NCBI RefSeq assembly: GCF_000718635.1
Contig: NZ_JOBF01000021.1
Coordinates: 55,491 to 119,490 of the forward strand
Length of the DNA stretch: 64,000 bases
Reading direction: 5' to 3'
Source of the DNA: Streptomyces varsoviensis
GTDB lineage: Bacteria > Actinomycetota > Actinomycetes > Streptomycetales > Streptomycetaceae
The notes beneath the pieces were generated by a model. That model saw only the letters and a list, made by a program, of their open reading frames with translations. It was not told where the DNA came from and searched no databases. How positions within the stretch are numbered: position 1 is the first letter of the stretch; each line of letters begins with the position of its first letter. Shown here piece after piece: positions 43,000 to 52,648 of the stretch. The position numbers were made by a program, and so were the translations under genes.

Positions 43000-44322
43000 C
43001 TAGCGGGGGGTGCGTACCCCAGGGCGGCCGAGCTGGCGGACGCGCCATCCGGCGGCCGTCCAGGGGCGGGGGTCGAGGGTGGTGCGCAGGTCGATGATCA
43101 GGGGCTGGGCGGGGAGGTCGTGCAGGGTGGTGGGGTCGGCGTCGCGGTAGTGGGGCCATTCGGTGGCCAGGACGACGGCGTCGGCTCCTTTGAGGGAGGC
43201 GGGGAGGTCGTCGGTGTACTCCAGCTCGGGGTGGCGGGCCAGGGCGGTGGGGACGGCGTGGGGGTCGTGGACGGTGATGCGGGCGCCGTGGTCCTGGAGG
43301 AGGCGGGCGACGGCGAGGGCGGGGGATTCGCGGACGTCGTTGGTGCCGGGTTTGAAGGCGGCGCCCCAGACGGTGATGGGGCGGCCGGCCAGGGGACCGT
43401 CGAGGGCGCGGGTGATCAGGTCGAGGGCCGCGGTGGGCCGGTGTTCGTTGATGATCTCGGCGGCGCGCAGGAGGGTGGCGGCGTCGTCGGCGCCGAGCTG
43501 GCGGGCGGCGGCGGTGAAGGCTCGGATGTCCTTGGGCAGGCAGCCGCCACCGTAGCCGATGCCGGGGCTCATGCCGCCGGTGCCGATGCGCGGGTCCATG
43601 CCGATGGTGGCGGCGACGGTGGCCACGTCCGCGCCGGAGGCGGCGCACATGTCGGCGACGGCGTTGATGAAGGAGATCTTCAGGCCGAGGAAGGTGTTGG
43701 CCGCGCCTTTGATCATTTCGGCGGTGGGCGGGTCGCACACCACCAGCGGGGCGCCGATCGGCGCGTACAGGTCGCGGACGATGGTCTCGGCGTGGCGGGA
43801 GGGGACGCCGGCGACGATCCGGTCGGGGCGCAGGGTGTCGGCGACGGCGTGGCCTTCGCGCAGGAACTCCGGGTTCCAGACGACCTCGACGTCGCGGCCG
43901 GCGGGGGCGTGGCGGGCGAGCAGGTCGGCGAGTTTGGCGGTGGTGCCGGGGGTGACGGTGGACTTGCCGATGATGAGGGCCGGGCGGGTCAGGTGCGGGG
44001 CGAGGGCGCGGGCGGCGCCGAAGACCTGGCCCATGTCGTAGGTGCGGCCGTCCGCGTCGAGGGGCGTGCCGACGGCGAGGAAGTGCACATCGGCGTTCTC
44101 TGCGGCCTCGGCGAGACTGGTGGTGAAGCGCAGCCGCCCGGAGGCGGTGTGGCGGGCGAGCAGGTCGGGCAGGTCCGCCTCGTAGATGGGGCTCTCACCC
44201 TGGTTGAGGGTGTCGATCTTGGCCTGGTCGGTGTCCACGCCGATCACCTCGTGGCCGATCTCTGCCATGCCCGCGGCGTGCGGGATGCCCAGGTGGCCGC
44301 AGCCGATGACGGATACGCGCAT
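43000..44322 (-). CDS. ugd: UDP-glucose/GDP-mannose 6-dehydrogenase family
   Basis: A 440-residue NAD-dependent dehydrogenase. The N-terminal NAD motif is VSVIGCGHLGIPHAAGMAEIG; then HFLAVGTPLD, GKSTVTPGTT, NPEFLREGHA, the substrate loop IKGAANTFLGLKISFINAVAD and the catalytic Cys in GYGGGCLPKDI (about residue 261). The end has VWGAAFKPGTNDVRESPA. It oxidises C6 of a nucleotide sugar twice to the uronate, for capsule, teichuronic acid or secondary metabolite sugars. UDP-glucose is the commonest substrate of this group but is not proven here. Confidence 0.9.
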   Translation of the reverse strand: MRVSVIGCGHLGIPHAAGMAEIGHEVIGVDTDQAKIDTLNQGESPIYEADLPDLLARHTASGRLRFTTSLAEAAENADVHFLAVGTPLDADGRTYDMGQVFGAARALAPHLTRPALIIGKSTVTPGTTAKLADLLARHAPAGRDVEVVWNPEFLREGHAVADTLRPDRIVAGVPSRHAETIVRDLYAPIGAPLVVCDPPTAEMIKGAANTFLGLKISFINAVADMCAASGADVATVAATIGMDPRIGTGGMSPGIGYGGGCLPKDIRAFTAAARQLGADDAATLLRAAEIINEHRPTAALDLITRALDGPLAGRPITVWGAAFKPGTNDVRESPALAVARLLQDHGARITVHDPHAVPTALARHPELEYTDDLPASLKGADAVVLATEWPHYRDADPTTLHDLPAQPLIIDLRTTLDPRPWTAAGWRVRQLGRPGVRTPR

Positions 44323-44447
44323 AGTGCGGTGTGCTCCTTCGGTCCGCCCGCCCTCGTCGTGAAGGCCGGGCCGGTCAACGGGCTCGCACGCTAGCGCCGT
44401 TGACCGGACGAACGGGCATTGGGCAGGTCGCGCCGTTGACGCGGGGG

Positions 44448-45683
44448 TCAGGCCGCGGCCTTCTCCAGCAGGTGCTGGGCGAGCGCGGGCAGCGCCACAC
44501 CGGCCGGGGCGTTGCAGACCAGGTCGCCGTCCTGCGGGCCTTCAAGCGGGTAGGGGTGGAAGATGCCGTCGTTGTGGAAGCCTTCGGGGTCGCAGTGGAT
44601 GACCTGCATGCCGCGCTGCCGGGCGCGGGCGGCGACCTGGCGGCGGTCCGCGTGCAGCCCGACCACCAGCAGCGCGCGGGCCTCCTGGCCCCATTCCACG
44701 TCGGGGATCATCTGGTCGTAGCGGCGTACGAAGCACTCGCGCAGCCCGGCGCGGGCTGCCAGCACGTCGAAGTTGTTGGTGATGACGGGCCCGGTCAGGT
44801 ACCCGGCTTCGTGCAGTTCTTTGAGCGCGGTCAGGGCCGGGGTGGGCCGGGCCTGGAAGCAGGCGCGGTACATCTCCACGCACTCCTCGGCCTTCTCCTC
44901 CGGTGCGGCGAGGAACTCCGTCAGCAGGGGGTCGTCCTGGGGGCGCAGGATGAAGCCGTGGGCGCCGGGGGCGCCGTCCTCGCGGGTGGTGACCCGGTAG
45001 ATCTCGTGCAGCCGGTGCAGCGCGGGGATGCCGGCCTCCCAGCTCGTGCCGCAGCCGATCTCGACCTGGAACGGCAGGAAATCGGCGAGCGCCGCCAGGT
45101 CCGGGATGCGCCGGAAGGTGCCCGGCGATGCCTTGCGGCGGATGCCGCCGGCCAGTACCTGCCACGGGCGGCGGCGGGTAGCCGGGGGCGGCACGTAGCC
45201 GGACGAGGTGATCTGCACGTCCAGACAGGCGTACCCGCTCGGCAGCGTGCGGCGGGCGCGGATGTCCTCGGGGTGCGGGGCGGAGCGCAGGGTGGGGGTG
45301 GCGCGCAGGTCGCCGCGCACCCACCCGCCGTCCTCGGGCTTCCAGCCGCCCGTGCGCAGGGCGGTGCGGACCGTCTCCCAGTGCGCGCCGATCTCCTCGG
45401 CCGGGGCGGCGGCGTGGTGGTACAGGTAGAACTGGCGCAGCGCCAGGGCCGGGGCACCGGTGGTGGTGGCGAGCCCGTACCGGTAGCGGTAGTGCACCAT
45501 GCGGCGCCGCGCGTCGCCGGGACGCCAGTGCGACTGCGCGGCCGTGGCCTGTTCCTGGGTGCGCCGCCAGATGCCCTCCTCGATGTCCCGGGGCCGGTCG
45601 GCGCCCTCGGTGCCAAAGAAGGTGTGCCAGTCGCGTTCCTGCTGCGGGGTGAGCTGATCGACCACGATGAACGGAAGTTCCAT
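44448..45683 (-). CDS. SIR2-like protein with unknown N-terminal domain
   Basis: A 411-residue protein; ATG 45683 follows AGGAGAGG. The first about 190 residues are unfamiliar, with many Trp, Tyr and Arg (HYRYRYG, HWETVRTALRTGGWK). The C-terminal half has SIR2/TIR-like NAD-fold landmarks: EIGCGTSWEAGIPALHRLHEIY (208-229; the GAGxSxxxGIP motif), TGPVITNNFDVLAARAG (298-313; the TQNID motif) and ARALLVVGLHADR (335-347; LLVVGTS). The general-base His after TQNID and the zinc cysteines are not present. It may bind or cleave NAD or a nucleotide sugar. It lies upstream of the dehydrogenase and is divergent from an NsdA-like regulator. Confidence 0.6.
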   Translation of the reverse strand: MELPFIVVDQLTPQQERDWHTFFGTEGADRPRDIEEGIWRRTQEQATAAQSHWRPGDARRRMVHYRYRYGLATTTGAPALALRQFYLYHHAAAPAEEIGAHWETVRTALRTGGWKPEDGGWVRGDLRATPTLRSAPHPEDIRARRTLPSGYACLDVQITSSGYVPPPATRRRPWQVLAGGIRRKASPGTFRRIPDLAALADFLPFQVEIGCGTSWEAGIPALHRLHEIYRVTTREDGAPGAHGFILRPQDDPLLTEFLAAPEEKAEECVEMYRACFQARPTPALTALKELHEAGYLTGPVITNNFDVLAARAGLRECFVRRYDQMIPDVEWGQEARALLVVGLHADRRQVAARARQRGMQVIHCDPEGFHNDGIFHPYPLEGPQDGDLVCNAPAGVALPALAQHLLEKAAA

Positions 45684-45923
45684 GGGCCTCTCCTGTGAGC
45701 TGTACGCCAGACCCCGGGCCACGGCTCCGGGCGTCATCACCACGGCACCACAGCCATCTGGGCACGCGAAGCCGGTGAAGCGTGGCGCACAGCGGCGGAC
45801 ACCGCGGCGTCGCCCCGGCGTGCGGACCGGCGAAAGACCGGCGAATCCAGCGGCGTTGTTCCTGCCGGGTGCCGCACGCCGTACGCTCGGAAGGTTCGTC
45901 GGCACTTTGGCGGAAGGGCCCAG

Positions 45924-47345
45924 ATGGCACAGGCTGGCGGCCGGTTGCCCAACACCCTCTTGAGCCACTTCATGGACCGCGCCCAGCTCTCCAACGCCCA
46001 GCTCGCCCAGGCAGTCACCGGAAGAGCGCGGGCAGCAGGGCACCGGCACATCAACCCGGACGAGAGCCGGGTACGGCGCTGGCGCGCAGGGGAACGCCCC
46101 CGACCACCGGTACCGCAGCTCATCGCCCAGGTCCTCGGAGCCCGGCTGGCACTACCGCTCACCCCGGCCGACGTGGGCCTGCCAGGCCCGCAACCCGGCC
46201 CCGGCCACGGCGCCGATCTGCCGTGGCAGCACGCCGCCACCATCGCCGCCATCGCTGCCCTGACCCGGAGTGACCTGATGCTGCCGCACACCCGCACCAG
46301 CGACGACGCCGCACAGATCCAGACCGCCGACGCCCTCCTGGAGCCGCTGCGCCGCTGGCCCTCCGCCAAACCCGCCGCCCTGCCGAACACCGCGACACGC
46401 CCCGGCATGCTGGGCACCGCCCAGGTCGAATCGATCGAGGCGCTGACCGCCGCCTTCCGCGACGCCGACAACCGGCACGGCGGCGTGCTCTCCCGCCGCG
46501 CCGTCGTGGCACAGATGAGCGAGATCAACGACCTGCTCGCCACCGCCACCTACACCGAGGCCACCGGCCGCCGCCTCTTCCGCGCCGTCGCCGACCTGGG
46601 CAGCGTCGCCGGATGGATATCCTTCGACGCCGGAGCCCACCTCAGCGCCCAGCGCCTCTTCGTCACCGCGGTGCACGCCGCCAGCGAAGGCGGCGACCGC
46701 CAGCTCGCCGCCCACATCCTCCAGTGCATGGCCCGCCAGATGTCCCACCTCGGACACGTCGAAGACGCCCTCGAACTCGTCGCCCTCGCCCAGTACGGAG
46801 CCCGCCGCCACGCCGGCCCAGGAACCCGCGCGATCCTCGCCGCCCTCCACTCCCGCTTCAGCGCCATGCGCGGCGACCTGGAGGAGAGCCAACGGGCAGC
46901 GGGGGAAGCCGAAGACGCCTTCGCCCGCATCCGCCCCGACGACGAACCGCCGCACACCGCCTTCTTCGACGAAGCGGAACTCTCCGCCACCCTCGGCATC
47001 GCCCACCAGATCGCCGCCAAACACGCCACCGGCCCCCACCGCACCCAACGCGCCGAACAGTCCCTCACCCTGCTGAACAACGCCCTGCACCTGCGCCCCG
47101 CGGGCCGCGTCCGCTCCCGCGCGTTCGACCACATCGGCCTCGCCCGTACCCACCTGGCCGTCGGAGAACTGGCCGGAGCCTGCCAGGAGGCCACCACCGC
47201 GCTCACCATCACCGAGGGCCTGCACAGCACCCGCATCGCCGACCGCCTCAGCGAACTCCACGAGGAGACCGACCCCCACGCGGACAACAGCGACATCAAC
47301 GCCCTGCGCGAGCGCCTGGAACACGTGGTCGGCACGGCGCACTGA
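45924..47345 (+). CDS. NsdA-like regulator with TPR-type helices
   Basis: A 473-residue protein after GGAAGGG. Residues 1-75 resemble the degenerate HTH of NsdA-type regulators (LSNAQLAQAVTGRA, HINPDESRVRRWRAGERPRPPVPQLIAQVLG). The remainder is a helical solenoid with tetratricopeptide-like pairs (LFVTAVHAASEGGDRQLAAHI, ALELVALAQYGARRH, ARTHLAVGELAGACQEATTAL). NsdA represses development and antibiotic production in S. coelicolor; this is one of its many relatives. Divergent from the SIR2-like gene with 240 bases between. Confidence 0.82.
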   Translation: MAQAGGRLPNTLLSHFMDRAQLSNAQLAQAVTGRARAAGHRHINPDESRVRRWRAGERPRPPVPQLIAQVLGARLALPLTPADVGLPGPQPGPGHGADLPWQHAATIAAIAALTRSDLMLPHTRTSDDAAQIQTADALLEPLRRWPSAKPAALPNTATRPGMLGTAQVESIEALTAAFRDADNRHGGVLSRRAVVAQMSEINDLLATATYTEATGRRLFRAVADLGSVAGWISFDAGAHLSAQRLFVTAVHAASEGGDRQLAAHILQCMARQMSHLGHVEDALELVALAQYGARRHAGPGTRAILAALHSRFSAMRGDLEESQRAAGEAEDAFARIRPDDEPPHTAFFDEAELSATLGIAHQIAAKHATGPHRTQRAEQSLTLLNNALHLRPAGRVRSRAFDHIGLARTHLAVGELAGACQEATTALTITEGLHSTRIADRLSELHEETDPHADNSDINALRERLEHVVGTAH

Positions 47346-47486
47346 AGCTCGGTTTCAGGCGGGGTCGCTCGGTAGGGCCGTTCAACCCGCAGGTGACGGC
47401 CCGGTCGTCGGCGGCGTGGGCAACGCATGACCAGCAGCGGTTGGAGACGACCAGAGACACCACCTGGGCAGGAGCGGGCCCGGGGG

Positions 47487-47912
47487 TCAGCCGTTGTAGA
47501 GGGTGGGCAGGTCGACCAGGAGGATGTCGTCGCGGCGGGCGGCCAGGTCGGTGAGGTCCGGGTAGAAGCCGTGCAGGGAGTACAGGGCCAGGGTGGTGGC
47601 GGTGGTGTCGTGGCCCTGGTCGGCGAGCAGGGTGCGGATGCGTTCCAGGCGTTCGAGGTCGCCGGTGCCCCGGCGGGCGGCGGTCGCCTTGGCCTCGCCC
47701 AGCAGCGCGATCCTGGCGCGGGGGGCCTGTGGGCGCTCGCCCGCCGCCAACGCGATGACGTCGACCTCGTGCTTCGTCCGGGCGGCCGGATCGGCGACCT
47801 CGGTGGCGCCGACCGGACCGGGCAGGCCGCCGGGGAGCAGGGGGTGGGCATAGCGGCGGGTGAATTCGACGGATCTCGGCATACTCGATTTGGACAGATA
47901 GCGCAGCGCCGG
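47487..47912 (-). pseudogene. C-terminal fragment of a DUF234-type ATPase
   Basis: The frame is closed by TGA above 47912 and holds only the C-terminal nuclease-like part of a known ATPase type: ARTKHEVDVIALAAGERP, RIALLGEAKATAARRGTGDL, RTLLADQGHDTTATTLALYSLHGFYPDL and ILLVDLPTLY. The E-V-D ... GEAKA pattern is a PD-(D/E)XK-like core. The AAA ATPase half that should precede it is absent, so this is a truncated remnant. It could be read from ATG 47882 without a convincing ribosome binding site. Confidence 0.7.
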
Positions 47913-47929
47913 TGATCAGGAGAGGTGCG

Positions 47930-48499
47930 TCAGCCGCCCGAACCCCGCCCGCCGTTCGCCCCGGGGTGCTGCTCGGGCGCGTCGGGGTCGGCGAGGTCTT
48001 CGATGCCGAGTTCGGCGAGGAGGTCGTAGAAGAGGTTCTCGACGAAGGGGTCGGGGTCGGCGGCGAGGACGCGGGTGAGGGCGGTGGTGTTGGCGATGTG
48101 GCCCGCGGCGGCGGCCCAGGCCGCGCCTTGGGAGGCGGCGGCGCGGGGGGTGAGGAAGAGTTCGCCGATGTCCATCTCGCTCTGTTCCATGTAGCGGGCC
48201 ATGGCGGCGCGGCCCAGGCAGGCCGACCAGGAGGTGCCGGCGGGGCCGGCCGCGGCGACGACGGCGCACTCGCTGTCGAGGACGTAGGCGGCGAGGGCGG
48301 GGGCGCCGGTTTCCTTGGTGAGGCCGCGGACGAGGGAGTCGATGTCGCCGAGTTCGGGCTCGGGCGGGTGCTGCCAGAGCTGCCAGCCGTCCGCGAACGC
48401 CTCGGTGAGCTCCAGGTGGTCGCGGCTCTCGTCGAAGACGGCGCATTCGACGAGCCCCCGGTCGCTCCGGCCGACGACGAAGTAGCCCCAGAAGCCCAT
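47930..48499 (-). CDS. Conserved-looking hypothetical protein
   Basis: A 189-residue acidic protein; AAGGGAG precedes ATG 48499. It opens MGFWGYFVVGRSDRGL and continues ECAVFDESRDHLELTEAFADGWQLWQHPPEPELGDID, with helices to VENLFYDLLAELGIEDL and a disordered Gly/Pro tail. No signal, span or catalytic motif is evident. The structured look and typical codon use argue for a real gene, but I do not recognise a family name. Confidence 0.7.
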   Translation of the reverse strand: MGFWGYFVVGRSDRGLVECAVFDESRDHLELTEAFADGWQLWQHPPEPELGDIDSLVRGLTKETGAPALAAYVLDSECAVVAAAGPAGTSWSACLGRAAMARYMEQSEMDIGELFLTPRAAASQGAAWAAAAGHIANTTALTRVLAADPDPFVENLFYDLLAELGIEDLADPDAPEQHPGANGGRGSGG

Positions 48500-48647
48500 C
48501 CTGATCTCCCTTGATCACACGGCTCTCGGCTCGCGGCGTCCGCGCACCGGGCGGCGGCACCTGTCCATCTTGCCGCCGCTCCCGGCGAAGTTCGATGCCC
48601 TGGGCGTGGGTGAGCGGCCGGACGCCTCGGCGGCGCCCGGCCACGCC

Positions 48648-50768
48648 TCACGCCGAGTCGTCGGCGGCGTCCTTCACCGAGACGGTCAGGTCGTTGGTGA
48701 CCGTGAAGTACGGGCGCAGCCGCGCCTCGCCGCGGGTGGCGGCGGGGAAGGTGTCAATGCCCTTGCGGTCGGCGAAGTCGCCGCCGAGGCGGCCGAGGCG
48801 GACGAGTTCGGCGCCCTTGGACGGCCGTACATACAGGTCCCACAGGTCGGCCTCGGCGCCGCGCCGCTCGGCCATCGGCTCGTACGGGAGGCAGCCGCGG
48901 TGGTCCTCGACGGGCGCGCGCACATCGCCGACGGAGCCGTCGCCGCCGCGCAGCCGGGCGATCAGCTCCGCGCCGTCGCCGAGCCGCTTGCCGCCGAGCG
49001 CGGGGCCGACGTCCACGGCGACCGTGATGCCGTCCTCGCCGACCACCACCTCGGCGGCCTCGGCGTGCACGGCGCGCTGCCAGGTCCGTACGGCCAGGAA
49101 GCCGTCGCTCGTCTCGTACGGGACCCAGTGGCCGACGCCGTCGCCGGTCTCGGTGAGCGGGAGGTTCAACAGCCGCTTCTGCTCGACGAGTTCGGCCTTG
49201 AGGCGGCGGCGGGTCTTGTCGCCGGAGCGCTCCACGTAGCTGTCCCAGCGGCCCTCGGCCAGGGTGTGCGCGGACCGTTCGACGCGGACCTCGACGCGCT
49301 CGCCCGGCACGCGGCGCTTGGGCAGTTCGACGCGCAGCGCCTCCTTCCCCTTGGTGCCGCGGTGGCGCAGCAGGAGGTGGGTGTCGGCGGCGGTGAGCTG
49401 CTCGGAGCGGAGGGCTACGGTCAGGGTGCCGTCGCTCTCCACGGCGCAGCGCGCGCCGGGGTTGGGGTCGGACGGGGTGTGGGCGGGGGCCACCTTCTTG
49501 GCGCCGGACTTCGCGCCGGACTTCGCGCCGGCCTTCGCTCCGGACTTGCCACCGAACAGGCCGCGCAGCAGCCCGCCCTTGGCCGGTGCGGCGGTCGTGC
49601 AGCCGGGGCGCAGCTCCTCGAAAAGCTGCTCGTAGCGGCCGGCGATGGTGGCGGGCTCGTAGCGGTGGGCGGTCCGGCGGGCGGCGGCGCCCAGCGTGCG
49701 GCGCAGCTCAGCGTCGCCGGTGAGTCGCAGGAGGGCGTCGGCGTAGGCGTCGACGGCGTCGGAGTCGTCGAGGGGCACCAGGACGCCGTCGGTGCCGTCG
49801 GTGAGGATTTCGCGCGGGCCGTACGGGCAGTCGGTGGCGACGACGGGGAGGCCCGCGTGCATGGCCTCGACGATGGTCATGCCGAAGGACTCGGCGTCGG
49901 AGGCGACGGCGGCGAGGGAGCCCTTGGCCCACTCGGTCTCGATGGGCGAGCGGGCGCCCATGAGCAGCACCCGCTCGTACAGCCCGAGCTGCTCGATCTG
50001 CTTGCGCAGCTTGGCCTTGGCGGGGCCGCGCCCGTAGATCCGCAGGTTCCAGTCGGGGCGCTCGGCGGCGACCTTGGCGAAGGCCGCGATGAGCCGGTCG
50101 TAGCGCTTGACGGCGACGAGGCGGCCGGCGGAGACGATGGTGTGGGTGGCGCCCGCGCCGAGGTCGGCCGGGTCGGCGGCGGGGGCGGGCACGGCGTTGG
50201 GGATGCACAGGATGCGCGCGCGGGCGTCGGGGAGGGCGTCCCGGTAGTGCCCGGCGTCGGCCTCCGAGACGGTGGCGAACGCGTCGAGGGCCGCGATGGC
50301 GGGGTCCATCACCTCGTGCAGCTCGGGTACGTGCGCCTCGTGGGTGAGGTGTTCCTGGCCGAGCCGGAGGTAGCGGTCGCTGCCGTACTCGGCGAGGTAG
50401 CCGATGAGCTTGGGGCGGGTGGCGATGACGACGTCGGCGTCGGTGGCCGCGAGGTGCGCGGCGACGCGCTGGTCGGTCAGGGCGGTGGCGGCCATCCGGC
50501 CGTTGTCGATCCGTTCGTCCCGGAACAGGGCGCTGGGCTTCTGGTTGAGCGGGTCGGCGTACTCGTCGGTGTCGGCGCCCTCGCGCAGGTCGACGAGGGG
50601 GGCGACGGGGACGCGGGGGTCGATCGTCAGCTCGGGGGCGTCCGCCGGGCGGTTGACGCTGGTGATGCGGACGTCGTGCCGGTCAGCGAGTGCTGCGGCG
50701 AGGTTGACGGTCGAGCGGATCGTGCCGCCGATTCCGTACGCGTTGTGAATCAGAAATTCGATCTTCAT
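48648..50768 (-). CDS. GT4-family glycosyltransferase with C-terminal extension
   Basis: A 706-residue protein. Residues 1-390 are a GT-B glycosyltransferase: FLIHNAYGIGGTIRSTVNLA, VSAGRLVAVKRYDRLIAAFA, IYGRGPAKAKLRKQIEQLGL and the E-x7-E signature SDAESFGMTIVEAMHAGLPVV. A Lys/Ser/Gly/Ala linker (GAKSGAKS repeats, about 420-445) joins a 260-residue beta-rich domain (VRVERSAHTLAEGRWDSYVER and similar), repeated roughly twice, of a type seen at the end of actinobacterial teichoic-acid or polysaccharide transferases. GAGGG precedes ATG 50768. Confidence 0.88.
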   Translation of the reverse strand: MKIEFLIHNAYGIGGTIRSTVNLAAALADRHDVRITSVNRPADAPELTIDPRVPVAPLVDLREGADTDEYADPLNQKPSALFRDERIDNGRMAATALTDQRVAAHLAATDADVVIATRPKLIGYLAEYGSDRYLRLGQEHLTHEAHVPELHEVMDPAIAALDAFATVSEADAGHYRDALPDARARILCIPNAVPAPAADPADLGAGATHTIVSAGRLVAVKRYDRLIAAFAKVAAERPDWNLRIYGRGPAKAKLRKQIEQLGLYERVLLMGARSPIETEWAKGSLAAVASDAESFGMTIVEAMHAGLPVVATDCPYGPREILTDGTDGVLVPLDDSDAVDAYADALLRLTGDAELRRTLGAAARRTAHRYEPATIAGRYEQLFEELRPGCTTAAPAKGGLLRGLFGGKSGAKAGAKSGAKSGAKKVAPAHTPSDPNPGARCAVESDGTLTVALRSEQLTAADTHLLLRHRGTKGKEALRVELPKRRVPGERVEVRVERSAHTLAEGRWDSYVERSGDKTRRRLKAELVEQKRLLNLPLTETGDGVGHWVPYETSDGFLAVRTWQRAVHAEAAEVVVGEDGITVAVDVGPALGGKRLGDGAELIARLRGGDGSVGDVRAPVEDHRGCLPYEPMAERRGAEADLWDLYVRPSKGAELVRLGRLGGDFADRKGIDTFPAATRGEARLRPYFTVTNDLTVSVKDAADDSA

Positions 50769-51009
50769 CGGCCCTCGTTCAGGTGCGCGGGCGCGCGAAC
50801 GCGCACTCCGCCATGGCTAGATGCGCGAGCATCCGCGTTGGTTGTCTCCCATACTGACAACCCTCGCGGCTGCCCGGGGCCGTCCGGGGCCTTGAAACGG
50901 GTGCCGCGTCCGGACGCTCTCAGCCTTTGACGTCCGTCGCTCCCAGCCCTCGGCGTCCGCCGCTCTCGATGCTCGGCGTCCACCGCCCTCGGTGTTCGAC
51001 GCGCTCAGT

Positions 51010-51055
51010 GCTCAGCGGTCGGCGCTCAGCGGCCAGCGCTCAGCGGTCAGTGCTC
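51010..51055. repeat. Tandem 14-base gctcagcgg units at the end of the hexosaminidase gene
   Basis: Gctcagcgg starts at 51010, 51024 and 51038 with a degenerate fourth unit at 51052, a 14-base period. Looser gctc/ggcgtcc repeats extend back to about 50930. The array overlaps the last codons of the convergently placed hexosaminidase gene. Confidence 0.75.
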
Positions 51056-52648
51056 CACGCGGTCCGCGAGCGCCGTGAACTCCTTCCAGGACAGCTCGGG
51101 CCGGCGCGGGTCCCACAGCTTCTGGGACAGGGCCCGCAGCGGCAGCCGGATGCCGCGCGCCACCTGCTCGGTGGTCTGGGCGCCGGGGATGTCGCCCCAG
51201 ATCGCGAGCCGGCCGCCGAGCACCCGGTCCGGGCCGGCCATGGCGGCGGGTACGGGCTTGGTGCCGCGCAGCACGGCGGGCGTCCAGCGCTCGTAGATCC
51301 GCTGCCCGGTGGGGTAGCGGAACTGGTTGGGCTGGCCGAGCACGTAGTAGAGGAACTCGTCGTTGAGGTTGACGAGTTTGCGGCCCTCCTTCAGGTACTC
51401 CAGCGGTTCGCGGGCGCCCGTCTCGGTGCCGGTCCAGTACTCGACCTCGCGGTTCTTGTCGGCGGTGACGACGCCGCCGGCGTGCACGCCGTCGTTCCAC
51501 ACCTTGGCCTTCCCGCCGAGGGAACGCACCGTCTTCGCCCGGTCGTTGAGCCACCCCGTCGCCAGGTCCTGGACCTTGGCGTCCGGCCCGTACTCGGCGC
51601 GGGCCGCCTCCGCGAGGCCGGGGTAGGAGCCCTCGGGGTCGCGGGCCATCAGGGCAAGGTACTCGTCGCCCCCGAGGTGCGTGTACGGGCCGGGGAACAG
51701 CGGGGCGTACTCGCGGAGCAGGTCGTCGACGATCTGCGCGGCCTTCTTGTCCGAGATGTCCGCGGCGCCCGGGGCGGGGGCGCCGGATGCCTTGCGGAGC
51801 TGGAGGCCGGGGTGGGCCTTGAAGACCGCGCCGAGGTGGCCGGGCGAGTCGATCTCGGGGATGACCTCGATGTGCAGGCTGGTGGCGAGGTCGGTGATGT
51901 GGCGCAGTTGGTCCTTGGTGAGGTGCTGGTCCGAGACGATCTCGGGGTGGCTCTCGCTCTCGACGCGGAAGCCCTGGTCGTCGGAGAAGTGCAGACAGAG
52001 CTGGTTGAGCTTGAGGTCGGCCATCTCGCGGAGGCGGGCCTCGATCCAGTCGGCGTCGAAGAACTTGCGGGCGATGTCGAGGTTGAGGCCGCGCTGGGGG
52101 CGGTCGGGCCGGTCCCGCACGGTCCCTTCCGGCACCTGCCCGCCGGAGCGCACGGCCTGGACGACGGTGCGGGTGCCGTAGAACGCGCCGGCCTCGTCCG
52201 CGCCCGTGATCACCACACGGCCGTCGCGGGTGGCCATGGTGTACGACTCGGGGCCGCCGTCATGGCCGAGGCGCAGCTCGACGTCGCCGCGGCGGGCGGG
52301 GCCGGAGGCGGTCTTCAGGTCGAGGTCGCGGGCGAGGACGCGGGCGGATTCGCCGAGCGGGCCGCGCGGGTCGGCGATGACGCGGCCGGACGGCGAGGGC
52401 CGCCAGCCGGGTCCGCGGGCGGCGTCGAAGTCGCGTACGGCCGGGATGGTGCGGGGGGCCTTGGACAGCGGGCCGGTGGGGGCCGGGCTGGGGCTGGCCG
52501 TGCTGGTGACGCCGGGCGCGCTCGGGTTCGTGGGAGCGTCGTCGTCCGGCCACACGATGAGGGCCACGACGACGGCCACGATCACTGCGGCACCCGCGAC
52601 GGCGGCGCTCACGGCCGCGGTCCGGCTGATCCTGCGGGGCAACCGCAT
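51047..52648 (-). CDS. Family 20 beta-N-acetylhexosaminidase, membrane-anchored
   Basis: A 533-residue protein. An uncleaved-looking span (AAVSAAVAGAAVIVAVVVALIVW) anchors it outside the cell, followed by a Pro/Ser linker. GH20 motifs are the GH20b-like N-terminal domain, RGLNLDIARKFF, HFSDDQGFRVES, EVIPEIDSPGHLGAVFKAHP and the catalytic Asp-Glu in THLGGDEYLAL (about residue 325). It removes terminal N-acetylglucosamine or -galactosamine, for chitin or cell-wall glycan use. AGGAGG precedes ATG 52648. Confidence 0.93.
   Translation of the reverse strand: MRLPRRISRTAAVSAAVAGAAVIVAVVVALIVWPDDDAPTNPSAPGVTSTASPSPAPTGPLSKAPRTIPAVRDFDAARGPGWRPSPSGRVIADPRGPLGESARVLARDLDLKTASGPARRGDVELRLGHDGGPESYTMATRDGRVVITGADEAGAFYGTRTVVQAVRSGGQVPEGTVRDRPDRPQRGLNLDIARKFFDADWIEARLREMADLKLNQLCLHFSDDQGFRVESESHPEIVSDQHLTKDQLRHITDLATSLHIEVIPEIDSPGHLGAVFKAHPGLQLRKASGAPAPGAADISDKKAAQIVDDLLREYAPLFPGPYTHLGGDEYLALMARDPEGSYPGLAEAARAEYGPDAKVQDLATGWLNDRAKTVRSLGGKAKVWNDGVHAGGVVTADKNREVEYWTGTETGAREPLEYLKEGRKLVNLNDEFLYYVLGQPNQFRYPTGQRIYERWTPAVLRGTKPVPAAMAGPDRVLGGRLAIWGDIPGAQTTEQVARGIRLPLRALSQKLWDPRRPELSWKEFTALADRVEH

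Noticed and set aside
48570..50930. 786-codon open frame on the plus strand across the glycosyltransferase
   Set aside because: GC-rich antisense frame; composition is Gly/Ala/Val/Arg only and the opposite strand encodes a recognisable GT4 enzyme.
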